A DNA stretch of 7,724 nucleotides from Oribacterium sp. UBA4274. GTDB lineage: Bacteria > Bacillota > Clostridia > Lachnospirales > Lachnospiraceae. The notes under the pieces are model-generated. The model searched no databases and was not told the origin of the DNA. It saw nothing but the letters and a program-made list of their open reading frames with translations. Position 1 is the first letter of the stretch; each line of letters starts with the position of its first letter. The stretch is taken from NCBI GenBank assembly GCA_002396005.1, contig DGVW01000115.1:19526-27249 (forward strand). The letters run 5' to 3'. A program made the translations under genes and the position numbers. Of the stretch, positions 1-6,475 are shown in pieces.

Positions 1-626
1 GCGGCAACGGCATACGTTGCGTAGCAAAGTATATATATGATCACGGCATTATCTCCAGTGACCGTGACGAAGCAGTCATCGATACCAAATCGGGACTTAA
101 GAAAATTAAGCTTTATACAGACAATGGGAAAATGACCCACGCAACAGTGGATATGGGAATAGCTAAACTGACATCAGCACTGCCTGAAGATATCACTGTT
201 CATGGGATGCATTTACATTTCATCGGCATTGACGTCGGTAATCCACATGCAGTTTATTTCCTGTCTGACAATCCTGAGCTTAATGTTTCTTTGGTCTCTG
301 ATTTGGATTTTCTTTTATATGGACATGATTTTGAAACTCATCCTCGTTTTCCTGAGAAGGTTAACTCTGAGTTTATCAGAATCATCTCTCCGACAGAAAT
401 TGATTTCAGAGTGTGGGAGAGAGGCTCGGGCGAGACATTAGCCTGCGGAACAGGCGCAACAGCATCTGTCGCGGCAGGATGTATGGCAGGAAAGCTTCAG
501 GCTGACACTGAGGTGCTGGTTCACCTGATAGGTGGAGATTTAACAATTAAATATGAATCCGCTACGGGACGGTGCTTCATGACAGGTCCTGCAACGGAAG
601 TCTTTAGCGGAGATTTTCCAATCTGA
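1..626 (+). CDS. dapF: Diaminopimelate epimerase, 5'-truncated by window edge
   Basis: DapF interconverts LL- and meso-diaminopimelate in the cytoplasm, the step that supplies meso-DAP for peptidoglycan and for lysine synthesis. The reading frame is open from the first complete codon at base 3, giving 207 visible residues before the TGA at 624-626. It opens directly on the GNGIRC motif, whose Cys codon is at 18-20. The second catalytic Cys lies in LACGTGA (codon 444-446). The two are 142 residues apart, close to the roughly 144 known for the E. coli enzyme (Cys73/Cys217). The substrate-binding segments GNPHAV and ERGSGET are also present. Family members are about 275 residues long, so roughly 70 N-terminal residues are missing to the left. 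The ATG at 132 is internal, not the start. Nothing suggests a pseudogene. Identification is firm; operon partners upstream cannot be seen. Confidence 0.96.
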   Translation, partial: GNGIRCVAKYIYDHGIISSDRDEAVIDTKSGLKKIKLYTDNGKMTHATVDMGIAKLTSALPEDITVHGMHLHFIGIDVGNPHAVYFLSDNPELNVSLVSDLDFLLYGHDFETHPRFPEKVNSEFIRIISPTEIDFRVWERGSGETLACGTGATASVAAGCMAGKLQADTEVLVHLIGGDLTIKYESATGRCFMTGPATEVFSGDFPI

Positions 627-653
627 TTAAAGATGATAGTGACTGCGGTTTAC

Positions 654-693
654 CCGGGGTTTTATGGATGATTCATTTCTCATAAAGCTCCGG
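654..693 (+). promoter_or_regulatory. RNA hairpin between dapF and carA
   Basis: Bases 654-666 pair with 681-693 over 13 contiguous positions, including two G.U wobbles (660-687 and 658-689), around a 14-base loop. The wobbles mean the fold works in + strand RNA but not equally well on the opposite strand, so this is an RNA structure more than a DNA operator. It starts 27 bases after the dapF stop. There is no U tract after it (ACAGACACG follows), so it does not look like a standard intrinsic terminator. It could be a 3'-end stabilising or Rho-linked structure for dapF, or the first element of a carA leader. Confidence 0.5.
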
Positions 694-728
694 ACAGACA
701 CGTCATCTATAACTATTCACAGCTTATG

Positions 729-769
729 ATTTCAGTTTCTGAGTAACATCAGTTATCTGAAATTAAAAT
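729..769 (+). promoter_or_regulatory. Nested dyad next to a possible carA -10 box
   Basis: ATTTCAG (729-735) and CTGAAAT (757-763) are perfect inverted copies. Inside them CTGA (739-742) and TCAG (749-752) form a second, concentric dyad around GTAACA. TAAAAT (764-769), five of six matches to a -10 box, follows directly, but I find no convincing -35 sequence 16-18 bases upstream. If transcription of carA starts near 776, the dyad would cover the spacer and -35 region, where a repressor or activator usually sits. It could equally be an RNA hairpin in a longer transcript. The promoter part is weak. Confidence 0.3.
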
Positions 770-791
770 ATCTGCGGGCGTTCTATCATGA

Positions 792-809
792 AGATGCATT
801 TATGCATCT
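792..809 (+). repeat. Short palindrome AGATGCAT-TT-ATGCATCT in carA leader
   Basis: Two perfect 8-base inverted copies are separated by TT. In RNA the likely form is a 6-bp stem with loop AUUUAU. It begins 48 bases before the chosen carA start and 37 bases before its ribosome binding site. No U tract follows, so it is not a terminator. A role in carA regulation is only a possibility. Confidence 0.35.
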
Positions 810-845
810 CCACTTATAAGGACTCGCAACTGACTTTTAATCACG

Positions 846-851
846 AAGGAG
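846..851 (+). promoter_or_regulatory. carA ribosome binding site (decides the start)
   Basis: AAGGAG lies 5 bases before the ATG at 857. The upstream in-frame ATG at 788 has no such site, and the 23 residues it would add do not resemble the usual CarA N-terminus, so 857 is preferred. Confidence 0.85.
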
Positions 852-856
852 AAACA

Positions 857-1966
857 ATGGACGCATTTCTGATTCTGGAAGATGGAACTGTTTTCAAGGG
901 AACGTCGATCGGCGCTGAAAAAGAGGTCATTTCCGAAGTAGTATTCAACACTTCGATGACAGGTTATCTTGAGGTCTTGACTGACCCATCCTATGCCGGG
1001 CAGGCAACTGTTATGACATACCCTTTGATAGGAAATTATGGTATCTGTTACGACGATATGGAGTCGGAACGCCCATGGTTAGACGCATTTATCGTTAGAG
1101 AATTATCCAGGATGCCGTCTAACTTCAGATCTGAGAATACAATCCAAAACTTTTTAAAGAAAAACGATATCCCGGGCATTGCCGGAATCGATACCAGAGC
1201 TCTCACTAAGATTTTGAGAGATAAGGGTACCATGAACGGAATGATCACAACCAAGCGTTACAGCGGTGATAAGCTTTCTTCAGTTCTTGATGAAATCAAG
1301 GCATACTCAGTAACCGGAGTTGTAGCCAAAACTACCGCAAAAAGTGTTTATGTAGCCAAGGCACAGAATCCAGACGGCTCCAGATACACCGGAGAGAAGG
1401 AGCCAAAAAGAGTTGCTTTTCTTGATGTAGGTGCCAAGCGAAACATTATCCGCTCACTTCAGCGTCAGGGATGTGATGTTACCGTTTATCCTGCAGATAC
1501 AACTGCTGAAACCATTTTAAGCCAGAATCCTGATGGAATTATGATTTCAAACGGTCCGGGAGACCCTAAGGAAAATGTTTCCATCATAAAAGAAATCAAG
1601 AAACTCTATGATTCAGAGATTCCAATTTTTGCAATCTGTCTCGGTCACCAGCTTATGGCCCTTGCAACAGGTGCAGACACATTCAAGCTGAAATACGGGC
1701 ATCGCGGCGGAAACCATCCTGTTAAGGATCTTGAAACCGGTCGTGTCTATATCACTTCACAGAACCACGGCTATGCTGTTGATCCTAAATCACTCGATCC
1801 AAAGGTCTGCGAAGAAGCCTTCGTCAATGTCAATGATGGAACAAACGAGGGGCTCAGGTATGTATGTAAAAACATCGTAACTGTTCAGTATCATCCAGAG
1901 GCTTGTCCGGGACCAAGAGACAGTGCATATCTGTTCGAGCGTTTTATGAAGATGATGGAGGGCTAA
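857..1966 (+). CDS. carA: Carbamoyl-phosphate synthase small (glutaminase) subunit
   Basis: CarA hydrolyses glutamine and channels ammonia to CarB for carbamoyl-phosphate synthesis, the entry to pyrimidines and arginine. The 369-residue protein is of normal family length. The N-terminal CPSase small-subunit domain (about 1-140, starting AFLILEDGTVFKG) holds FNTSMTGYLEVLTDPSY and GIAGIDTRALTK. The class I glutamine amidotransferase domain (about 185-369) holds ISNGPGDP, the nucleophile motif ICLGHQ with Cys261, KYGHRGGNHPV, TSQNHGYAV and YHPEA with His346 and Glu348. The catalytic triad is therefore complete. The start at 857 follows AAGGAG at 5-base spacing. The TAA is 3 bases from the carB start, and the carB ribosome binding site (GGAGGG, 1957-1962) lies inside the carA coding end, so translation is probably coupled and the subunits made in step. 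A leader of about 230 bases with several inverted repeats precedes the gene. Confidence 0.97.
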   Translation: MDAFLILEDGTVFKGTSIGAEKEVISEVVFNTSMTGYLEVLTDPSYAGQATVMTYPLIGNYGICYDDMESERPWLDAFIVRELSRMPSNFRSENTIQNFLKKNDIPGIAGIDTRALTKILRDKGTMNGMITTKRYSGDKLSSVLDEIKAYSVTGVVAKTTAKSVYVAKAQNPDGSRYTGEKEPKRVAFLDVGAKRNIIRSLQRQGCDVTVYPADTTAETILSQNPDGIMISNGPGDPKENVSIIKEIKKLYDSEIPIFAICLGHQLMALATGADTFKLKYGHRGGNHPVKDLETGRVYITSQNHGYAVDPKSLDPKVCEEAFVNVNDGTNEGLRYVCKNIVTVQYHPEACPGPRDSAYLFERFMKMMEG

Positions 1967-1969
1967 AAG

Positions 1970-4900
1970 ATGAGAGATCAGAGCATTAAAAAAGTATTGA
2001 TGATTGGTTCAGGACCTATTGTTATCGGTCAGGCAGCCGAGTTTGACTATGCGGGAACACAGGCCTGCCGTTCACTTAAGGAAGAGGGGGTAGAAGTAGT
2101 TCTCCTTAACTCAAACCCTGCAACCATCATGACAGACAAGGACATCGCCGATCATGTTTACATCGAGCCTCTCACCATAGATGTTCTTGAGAAACTTATC
2201 GAGAAAGAGAAGCCGGATTCCATCCTTCCGACCCTGGGCGGTCAGGCGGGTCTCAACCTTGCCATGGCCCTGGACGAGTCAGGATTCCTGCAGTCTCATA
2301 ATGTAAGACTCATCGGAACCACAGCTCTCACCATCAAGAAGGCAGAAGATCGTCTCATGTTCAAGGAAACCATGGAAAAAATCCATGAGCCTGTTGCACC
2401 TTCAGAAGTTGTCCACTCAGTAGAGGATGGTCTGAGAGTCGCAGAAGAGATCGGTTACCCTGTTGTCCTGCGCCCGGCATACACCCTTGGCGGATCCGGC
2501 GGCGGAATTGCAGCAAATCGTGAAGAGTGTGTCGAGATTCTCGAAAACGGCCTGAGACTTTCACGCGTACACGAGGTACTTGTTGAGAAGTGCATCGCAG
2601 GCTGGAAAGAGATTGAGTATGAGGTTATCCGTGACTCCAGGGGTAATGTCATCACCGTCTGCAACATGGAGAACATCGACCCTGTAGGCGTACACACAGG
2701 TGATTCCATCGTAGTCGCACCTTCACAGACACTTGGTGACAAGGAGTACCAGATGCTCCGTACATCAGCTCTCAATATCATCACAGAGCTGGGTATCACC
2801 GGCGGATGTAATGTACAGTATGCTTTAAATCCGGAAAGCTTCGAGTACTGTGTAATCGAGGTCAATCCACGAGTTTCCAGATCATCAGCATTAGCCTCCA
2901 AGGCAACCGGTTATCCAATTGCCAAGGTTGCAGCCAAGATTGCACTCGGATACACACTTGATGAGATCAAAAACGCAGTTACAGGAAAGACATATGCATC
3001 TTTCGAGCCAATGCTCGACTACGTTGTTGTAAAGATGCCTAGACTTCCTTTCGATAAATTCATCACCGCAGAACATACACTGGGCACCCAGATGAAGGCA
3101 ACCGGTGAAGTCATGGCCATCGCCAACAATTTCGAGGGTGGTCTTATGAAGGCCATCAGATCTCTTGAGCAGCATGTAGACTCACTTCTGTCTTATGATT
3201 TCTCAGATCTCGATGATCATGATCTCCACAAGCTTCTCCACAGAGTAGATGACCGTCGGATCTGGGTTATCGCCGAGGCACTGAGAAGAGGTTACAGCTA
3301 TCATGATATTCATGACATCACAAAGATTGACGAATGGTTCATCGACAAGATCAAGATCCTTGTGGATATGGAAAACCGTTTGAAATCTGAGTCCATGAAC
3401 GAAACTCTTCTCCGTGAAGCAAAGAGGATTGAGTTCCCGGACAATGTCATCGCCCGCCTCACAGGCTACACAGAAGATGAGATCGCCGAAATGCGCGATA
3501 AATGGGATATAAAGGCCGCTTTCAAGATGGTTGATACCTGTGCTGCCGAGTTTGAAGCAGAGACTCCTTACTACTACAGTGTTTTCGGTTCTGAAAATGA
3601 GTCCACCGGTGCCTTCCGTGATCCTGAAAAGAAAAAGAAGGTTCTGGTACTTGGTTCAGGACCTATCCGTATCGGTCAGGGAATCGAGTTCGATTTCTGC
3701 TCTGTTCACTGTACATGGCAGTTCAAAAAAGAGGGCTATGAAACTATAATCATTAATAACAACCCTGAGACTGTTTCCACAGACTTTGATATCGCAGATA
3801 AGCTCTATTTCGAGCCGCTGACACCTGAGGATGTCAAGAATGTTGTAGACATAGAGAAACCGGACGGAGCCGTAGTTCAGTTCGGAGGCCAGACAGCCAT
3901 AAAGCTTGCAGATGCCCTTGAAAAGATGGGAGTACCTATCCTCGGAACACAGCAGGATGACGTAGATGCAGCAGAGGACCGTGAGAGATTTGACGAGATA
4001 CTTCAGAAAACAGGCTGCCAGAGAGCTGCCGGAAAGACAGTATTTACAGCAGAGGAAGCAAAAGAAGCCGCAGGCGAACTTGGCTATCCTGTACTTGTTC
4101 GTCCGTCATATGTACTTGGCGGAGCCGGTATGCGTATAGCTATCTGTGATGAGGACATAGACGAGTACATCGGCGAGATCAATCAGATCGCTCAGGAGCA
4201 TCCTATCCTTGTTGATAAATATATTCGCGGAACAGAGCTTGAGGTTGATGCTATTTGTGACGGCAGAGACATTCTCATCCCGGGCATCATGGAGCATATC
4301 GAGCGTACCGGTATCCACTCAGGAGACTCCATCTCCATCTACCCGCAGCGCAGTCTCACACCGACTGCGAAGCAGAGAGTCATCGATTACACAGAGCGTC
4401 TTGCCAAAGCACTCCACGTTATCGGCATGGTCAATGTTCAGTTCATAGCAGACGGTGACGAAGTATACATCATAGAGGTTAACCCTCGTTCCTCAAGAAC
4501 AGTACCTTACATCAGTAAGGTTACAGGTATACCTATCGTTCCTCTCGCCACACAGATCATCTGCGGTCACACAATAAGAGAACTCGGCTATGAGCCCGGA
4601 CTTCAGAAGGAAGCAGATTACTATGCTATCAAGATGCCTGTATTCTCCTTCGAAAAGATAAAGGGTGCAGACATCAGTCTGGGACCTGAGATGAAATCTA
4701 CAGGCGAATGTCTCGGTATCGCAAAATCCTTTAACGAGGCTCTTTACAAGGCCTTCCAGGGAGCAGGAATCCAGCTTCCTAAGTACAAGAACATGGTTAT
4801 CACCGTTAAGGATGAAGATAAGGAAGAAATCATACCAATCGCAAAACGATTTGAGAATCTCGGATACCGTATCTTTGCAACACATGGTACCTATAAGGCT

Positions 4901-5194
4901 CTCAGTGATGCAGGTATCAAGACCTATCAGGTACGTAAGGTAGAACAGGAGTCTCCTAACATTTTGGATCTCGTGCTGGGACATGAGCTTGACATAGTTA
5001 TCGATATTCCTAAAGAAGGTGCCGAGGCAAGTAAGGATGGATTTGTCATCCGCAGAAATGCAGTTGAAACCGGTGTCAATGTTCTTACTGCAGTTGATAC
5101 TGCCATGGCACTGGCTACATCACTGGAAAACAAATCATCTGAGCTTCACCTTATCGATATCGCAAATTTTGATAAGCCTAAATATACACTATAG
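1970..5194 (+). CDS. carB: Carbamoyl-phosphate synthase large subunit
   Basis: CarB uses two ATP, bicarbonate and the ammonia delivered by CarA to make carbamoyl phosphate. It is 1074 residues long, as expected for the single-chain bacterial form. The two homologous halves are clear. GSGPIVIGQ is at residue 13 and GSGPIRIGQ at 562. LRPAYTLGGSGGG begins at 167 and LVRPSYVLGGAG at 709. The ATP/metal-binding IEVNPR motifs are at 296-301 and 835-840, each followed by (V/S)SR. The first half forms the carboxyphosphate site and the second the carbamoyl-phosphate site. The C-terminal MGS-like allosteric domain spans about 941-1074 and includes FATHGTYKAL and a TAVDTAMAL segment, so nucleotide or ornithine control is plausible, though the effector cannot be read from sequence. 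Residues seen all fit an active enzyme. The TAG stop (5192-5194) overlaps the left arm of a GC-rich hairpin. Confidence 0.98.
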   Translation: MRDQSIKKVLMIGSGPIVIGQAAEFDYAGTQACRSLKEEGVEVVLLNSNPATIMTDKDIADHVYIEPLTIDVLEKLIEKEKPDSILPTLGGQAGLNLAMALDESGFLQSHNVRLIGTTALTIKKAEDRLMFKETMEKIHEPVAPSEVVHSVEDGLRVAEEIGYPVVLRPAYTLGGSGGGIAANREECVEILENGLRLSRVHEVLVEKCIAGWKEIEYEVIRDSRGNVITVCNMENIDPVGVHTGDSIVVAPSQTLGDKEYQMLRTSALNIITELGITGGCNVQYALNPESFEYCVIEVNPRVSRSSALASKATGYPIAKVAAKIALGYTLDEIKNAVTGKTYASFEPMLDYVVVKMPRLPFDKFITAEHTLGTQMKATGEVMAIANNFEGGLMKAIRSLEQHVDSLLSYDFSDLDDHDLHKLLHRVDDRRIWVIAEALRRGYSYHDIHDITKIDEWFIDKIKILVDMENRLKSESMNETLLREAKRIEFPDNVIARLTGYTEDEIAEMRDKWDIKAAFKMVDTCAAEFEAETPYYYSVFGSENESTGAFRDPEKKKKVLVLGSGPIRIGQGIEFDFCSVHCTWQFKKEGYETIIINNNPETVSTDFDIADKLYFEPLTPEDVKNVVDIEKPDGAVVQFGGQTAIKLADALEKMGVPILGTQQDDVDAAEDRERFDEILQKTGCQRAAGKTVFTAEEAKEAAGELGYPVLVRPSYVLGGAGMRIAICDEDIDEYIGEINQIAQEHPILVDKYIRGTELEVDAICDGRDILIPGIMEHIERTGIHSGDSISIYPQRSLTPTAKQRVIDYTERLAKALHVIGMVNVQFIADGDEVYIIEVNPRSSRTVPYISKVTGIPIVPLATQIICGHTIRELGYEPGLQKEADYYAIKMPVFSFEKIKGADISLGPEMKSTGECLGIAKSFNEALYKAFQGAGIQLPKYKNMVITVKDEDKEEIIPIAKRFENLGYRIFATHGTYKALSDAGIKTYQVRKVEQESPNILDLVLGHELDIVIDIPKEGAEASKDGFVIRRNAVETGVNVLTAVDTAMALATSLENKSSELHLIDIANFDKPKYTL

Positions 5195-5241
5195 CGCCGC
5201 AGCAGAGCTTTTCTTCATATAGCGGCGCTCCTTAAAAGGAG
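5193..5241 (+). promoter_or_regulatory. carB-arcC intercistronic hairpin and self-pairing RBS
   Basis: AGCGCCGC (5193-5200) and GCGGCGCT (5222-5229) are perfect 8-base inverted copies around a 21-base loop. The left arm starts within the carB stop codon. No U run follows, so it does not look like a terminator. The kinase ribosome binding site AAGGAG (5236-5241, 7 bases from the ATG) is itself preceded by its complement CTCCTT (5228-5233), so CTCCU can pair with AGGAG across a UAAA loop. This second stem shares bases 5228-5229 with the GC-rich hairpin, so the two compete at their edge. A role in coupling or tuning kinase translation is inference; the complementarity is directly visible. Confidence 0.5.
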
Positions 5242-5248
5242 ATGAATC

Positions 5249-6184
5249 ATGAGTAAAAAACGTATGGTAATAGCTCTTGGGCACAAGGATCTGGGCTTCA
5301 CACTTCCTGAATTAAAGGCAGCAACAGAAAAAACAGCCGTAATGATCGCAGATTTTGTGGAAAACGGATATCAGGTAGCACTGGTGTTTTCCAATGCTCC
5401 TCAGGTCGGCATGATACACACTGCCATGAAGAATCTGTCAGAACAGTTCCCTGAGCAGTATGTAAACACTCCTCTCAGTGTCTGCTCAGCCATGAGTCAG
5501 GGTATGATCGGATATGATCTTCAGAATTCAGTAAGAGCAGAGCTCGTAAAAAGAGGCATTTACAAAACAGCTTCTACAGTACTTACACAGGTTCTTGTAG
5601 ATCCTTATGACGAGAGCTTCTATAACCCTATCAAAAAGGTCGGCAAAATCATGAATGCCGAGGAAGCCAGGAGAGAAGAGGACAACGGCAATCATGTTGT
5701 CATGATTTCAGAAGGTAAGTTCCAGCGTATCGTATCTGCACCAGTGCCTAAGTCCATAGTAGAGATAGATGCCATCAAGGCACTTCTTGATGCAGACCAG
5801 GTAGTCATCGCCTGCGGTGGCGGTGGTATCCCGGTACTTAGACAGGGCAACAATCTGAAGGGTGCTGCAGCTGTAATAGAGAAGGACAGAACTGCAGGTC
5901 TTCTCGCCAAGGAAATTGATGCAGATGTGCTTCTTATAACAACAGCAGTAGACCATGTATCTCTTAACTTCGGCCAGCCTGACGAAAAACCTCTTGAAAA
6001 GATGTCTATTGATGAAGCAAAACAATATATAGAAGACGGTCACTTTGAGTTCAAGTCAATGCAGCCGAAGATAGAAGCCGGCATTGATTTCGTTGAAGCC
6101 GGAAACGGCAGACGTGCCATAATCACATCTATGGAGCTTGCTGAAAAAGCAGTAGCCGGACTTGCAGGAACAACCATTGCCTGA
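5249..6184 (+). CDS. arcC: Carbamate kinase family protein with altered N-terminal motifs
   Basis: Carbamate kinase catalyses the reversible reaction of carbamoyl phosphate and ADP to carbamate and ATP in the cytoplasm. The 311-residue length matches the family (about 310) and the amino-acid kinase fold is readable throughout. Family-like segments are SAMSQGMIGYDLQN (80-93), VLTQVLVDPYDESFYNP (111-127), KKVGKIM with Lys129/130, ACGGGGIPV (188-196), IEKD with Lys212, LITTAVDHVSLNFGQPDEK (229-247) and SMQPKIEA (270-277). Three places differ from the usual enzyme: ALGGNAL is ALGHKDLG (9-16), HGNGPQVG is FSNAPQVG (47-54), and the GRGWRRVV region reads EGKFQRIV (155-162). The start follows AAGGAG at 7 bases. 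It sits 54 bases after carB and is probably co-transcribed. No arginine deiminase or transcarbamoylase gene is nearby. Family assignment is strong; exact substrate and direction are open. Confidence 0.88.
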   Translation: MSKKRMVIALGHKDLGFTLPELKAATEKTAVMIADFVENGYQVALVFSNAPQVGMIHTAMKNLSEQFPEQYVNTPLSVCSAMSQGMIGYDLQNSVRAELVKRGIYKTASTVLTQVLVDPYDESFYNPIKKVGKIMNAEEARREEDNGNHVVMISEGKFQRIVSAPVPKSIVEIDAIKALLDADQVVIACGGGGIPVLRQGNNLKGAAAVIEKDRTAGLLAKEIDADVLLITTAVDHVSLNFGQPDEKPLEKMSIDEAKQYIEDGHFEFKSMQPKIEAGIDFVEAGNGRRAIITSMELAEKAVAGLAGTTIA

Positions 6185-6222
6185 TACCGGGCTTAGCATT
6201 AACAGATCAGCCGGATAATGAT

Positions 6223-6250
6223 GTGAGTGGCAGAAGTATCGGCCACTCAC
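6223..6250 (+). repeat. Inverted repeat GTGAGTGGC / GCCACTCAC
   Basis: Two perfect 9-base inverted copies (6223-6231 and 6242-6250) are separated by 10 bases, 38 bases after the kinase stop codon. As RNA it is a stable hairpin, but no U tract follows (TGATATATGC), so a standard terminator is not supported. The arms closely resemble those of the dyad at 6440-6469 over the glycosyltransferase promoter. Confidence 0.6.
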
Positions 6251-6253
6251 TGA

Positions 6254-6285
6254 TATATGCTCCCGCACACATTCGTGTGCATATA
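6254..6285 (+). repeat. Bulged hairpin GCACAC-ATTC-GTGTGC with AT-rich base
   Basis: GCACAC (6265-6270) pairs with GTGTGC (6275-6280) over a 4-base loop. The stem can continue through TATAT (6254-6258) with ATATA (6281-6285), leaving GCTCCC bulged on the left side. It follows the preceding dyad by 3 bases, so the two could form tandem hairpins at the 3' end of the carAB-arcC transcript. There is no U tract. Confidence 0.4.
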
Positions 6286-6321
6286 ACAAGATCCCTTTGA
6301 AACGCTCAACGCCGCGTGGCT

Positions 6322-6342
6322 CCTTCGATTAAAAATCGAAGG
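6322..6342 (+). repeat. Perfect palindrome CCTTCGATT-AAA-AATCGAAGG
   Basis: Two perfect 9-base inverted copies flank a 3-base AAA centre. No U tract follows on either strand. It lies in the middle of the 317-base gap between the kinase and glycosyltransferase genes. Its compact form resembles extragenic palindromic repeats, but a single copy in this window cannot show that it is dispersed. Confidence 0.45.
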
Positions 6343-6381
6343 CAGTTGTGCTTCATCATTAAATAACTACATCAAATCCTC

Positions 6382-6437
6382 TACTTGAATAAAACCTGAA
6401 GTAGGGTTAAAATTTTCAAGTAACTTTTGTCTTTTTT
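6382..6437 (+). terminator. Possible intrinsic terminator with alternative stem
   Basis: TACTTGAA (6382-6389) is perfectly complementary to TTCAAGTA (6415-6422), with an additional AACC/GGTT pairing inside (6393-6396 with 6405-6408). It is followed by ACTTTTGTCTTTTTT, in which 6425-6437 is almost all T. This is the only hairpin plus T-tract between the kinase and the glycosyltransferase. The stem is AT-rich and therefore weak. An alternative stem, CTCTACTT (6379-6386) with AAGTAGGG (6399-6406), uses the same left bases and would exclude the first. It is likely the end of the carAB-arcC transcript if it works at all. Confidence 0.35.
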
Positions 6438-6439
6438 CG

Positions 6440-6475
6440 ACGTGAGTGACATGCTTTTGACACTCACGTTATAAA
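6440..6475 (+). promoter_or_regulatory. Promoter with overlapping dyad upstream of glycosyltransferase
   Basis: ACGTGAGTGACA (6440-6451) and TGACACTCACGT (6458-6469) are inverted copies with a single mismatch, around TGCTTT. GTGACA (6446-6451) serves as a -35 box and TATAAA (6470-6475) as a -10 box at 18-base spacing, or TTATAA (6469-6474) at 17. An alternative -35, TTGACA (6457-6462), has AT-rich sequence 18-19 bases downstream (CTTATA at 6481 or TTATAT at 6482). In the first layout the dyad covers the -35 box and the spacer, the usual place for an operator. No terminator-like T-tract follows the dyad. Confidence 0.45.

Noticed and set aside
132..626. ATG at 132 as the start of a 164-residue protein
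   Set aside because: The frame stays open to the left edge and carries the DapF GNGIRC motif at 3-20, so the ATG is internal to a truncated dapF.
788..856. Upstream in-frame ATG extending carA by 23 residues
   Set aside because: It has no ribosome binding site, includes a palindrome, and its sequence does not look like a CarA N-terminus; the ATG at 857 has AAGGAG at good spacing.
2361..3175. Long minus-strand frames inside carB (also at 4493-4984 and 5708-6043)
   Set aside because: They lie opposite strongly conserved coding sequence, show no recognisable domain, and are expected shadows of it.
1970..5194. carB as an internal gene duplication or fusion specific to this organism
   Set aside because: The two similar halves, 549 residues apart, are the ancient duplication found in all bacterial CarB proteins.
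5193..5229. GC-rich hairpin after carB as an intrinsic terminator
   Set aside because: No T-tract follows, and the kinase ribosome binding site begins 7 bases later, so continued transcription is more likely.
6440..6469. Strong dyad as a terminator
   Set aside because: The T-rich run lies before the dyad, not after it, on the + strand, and on the minus strand the dyad is followed by an A-rich stretch; its position over a promoter fits an operator better.
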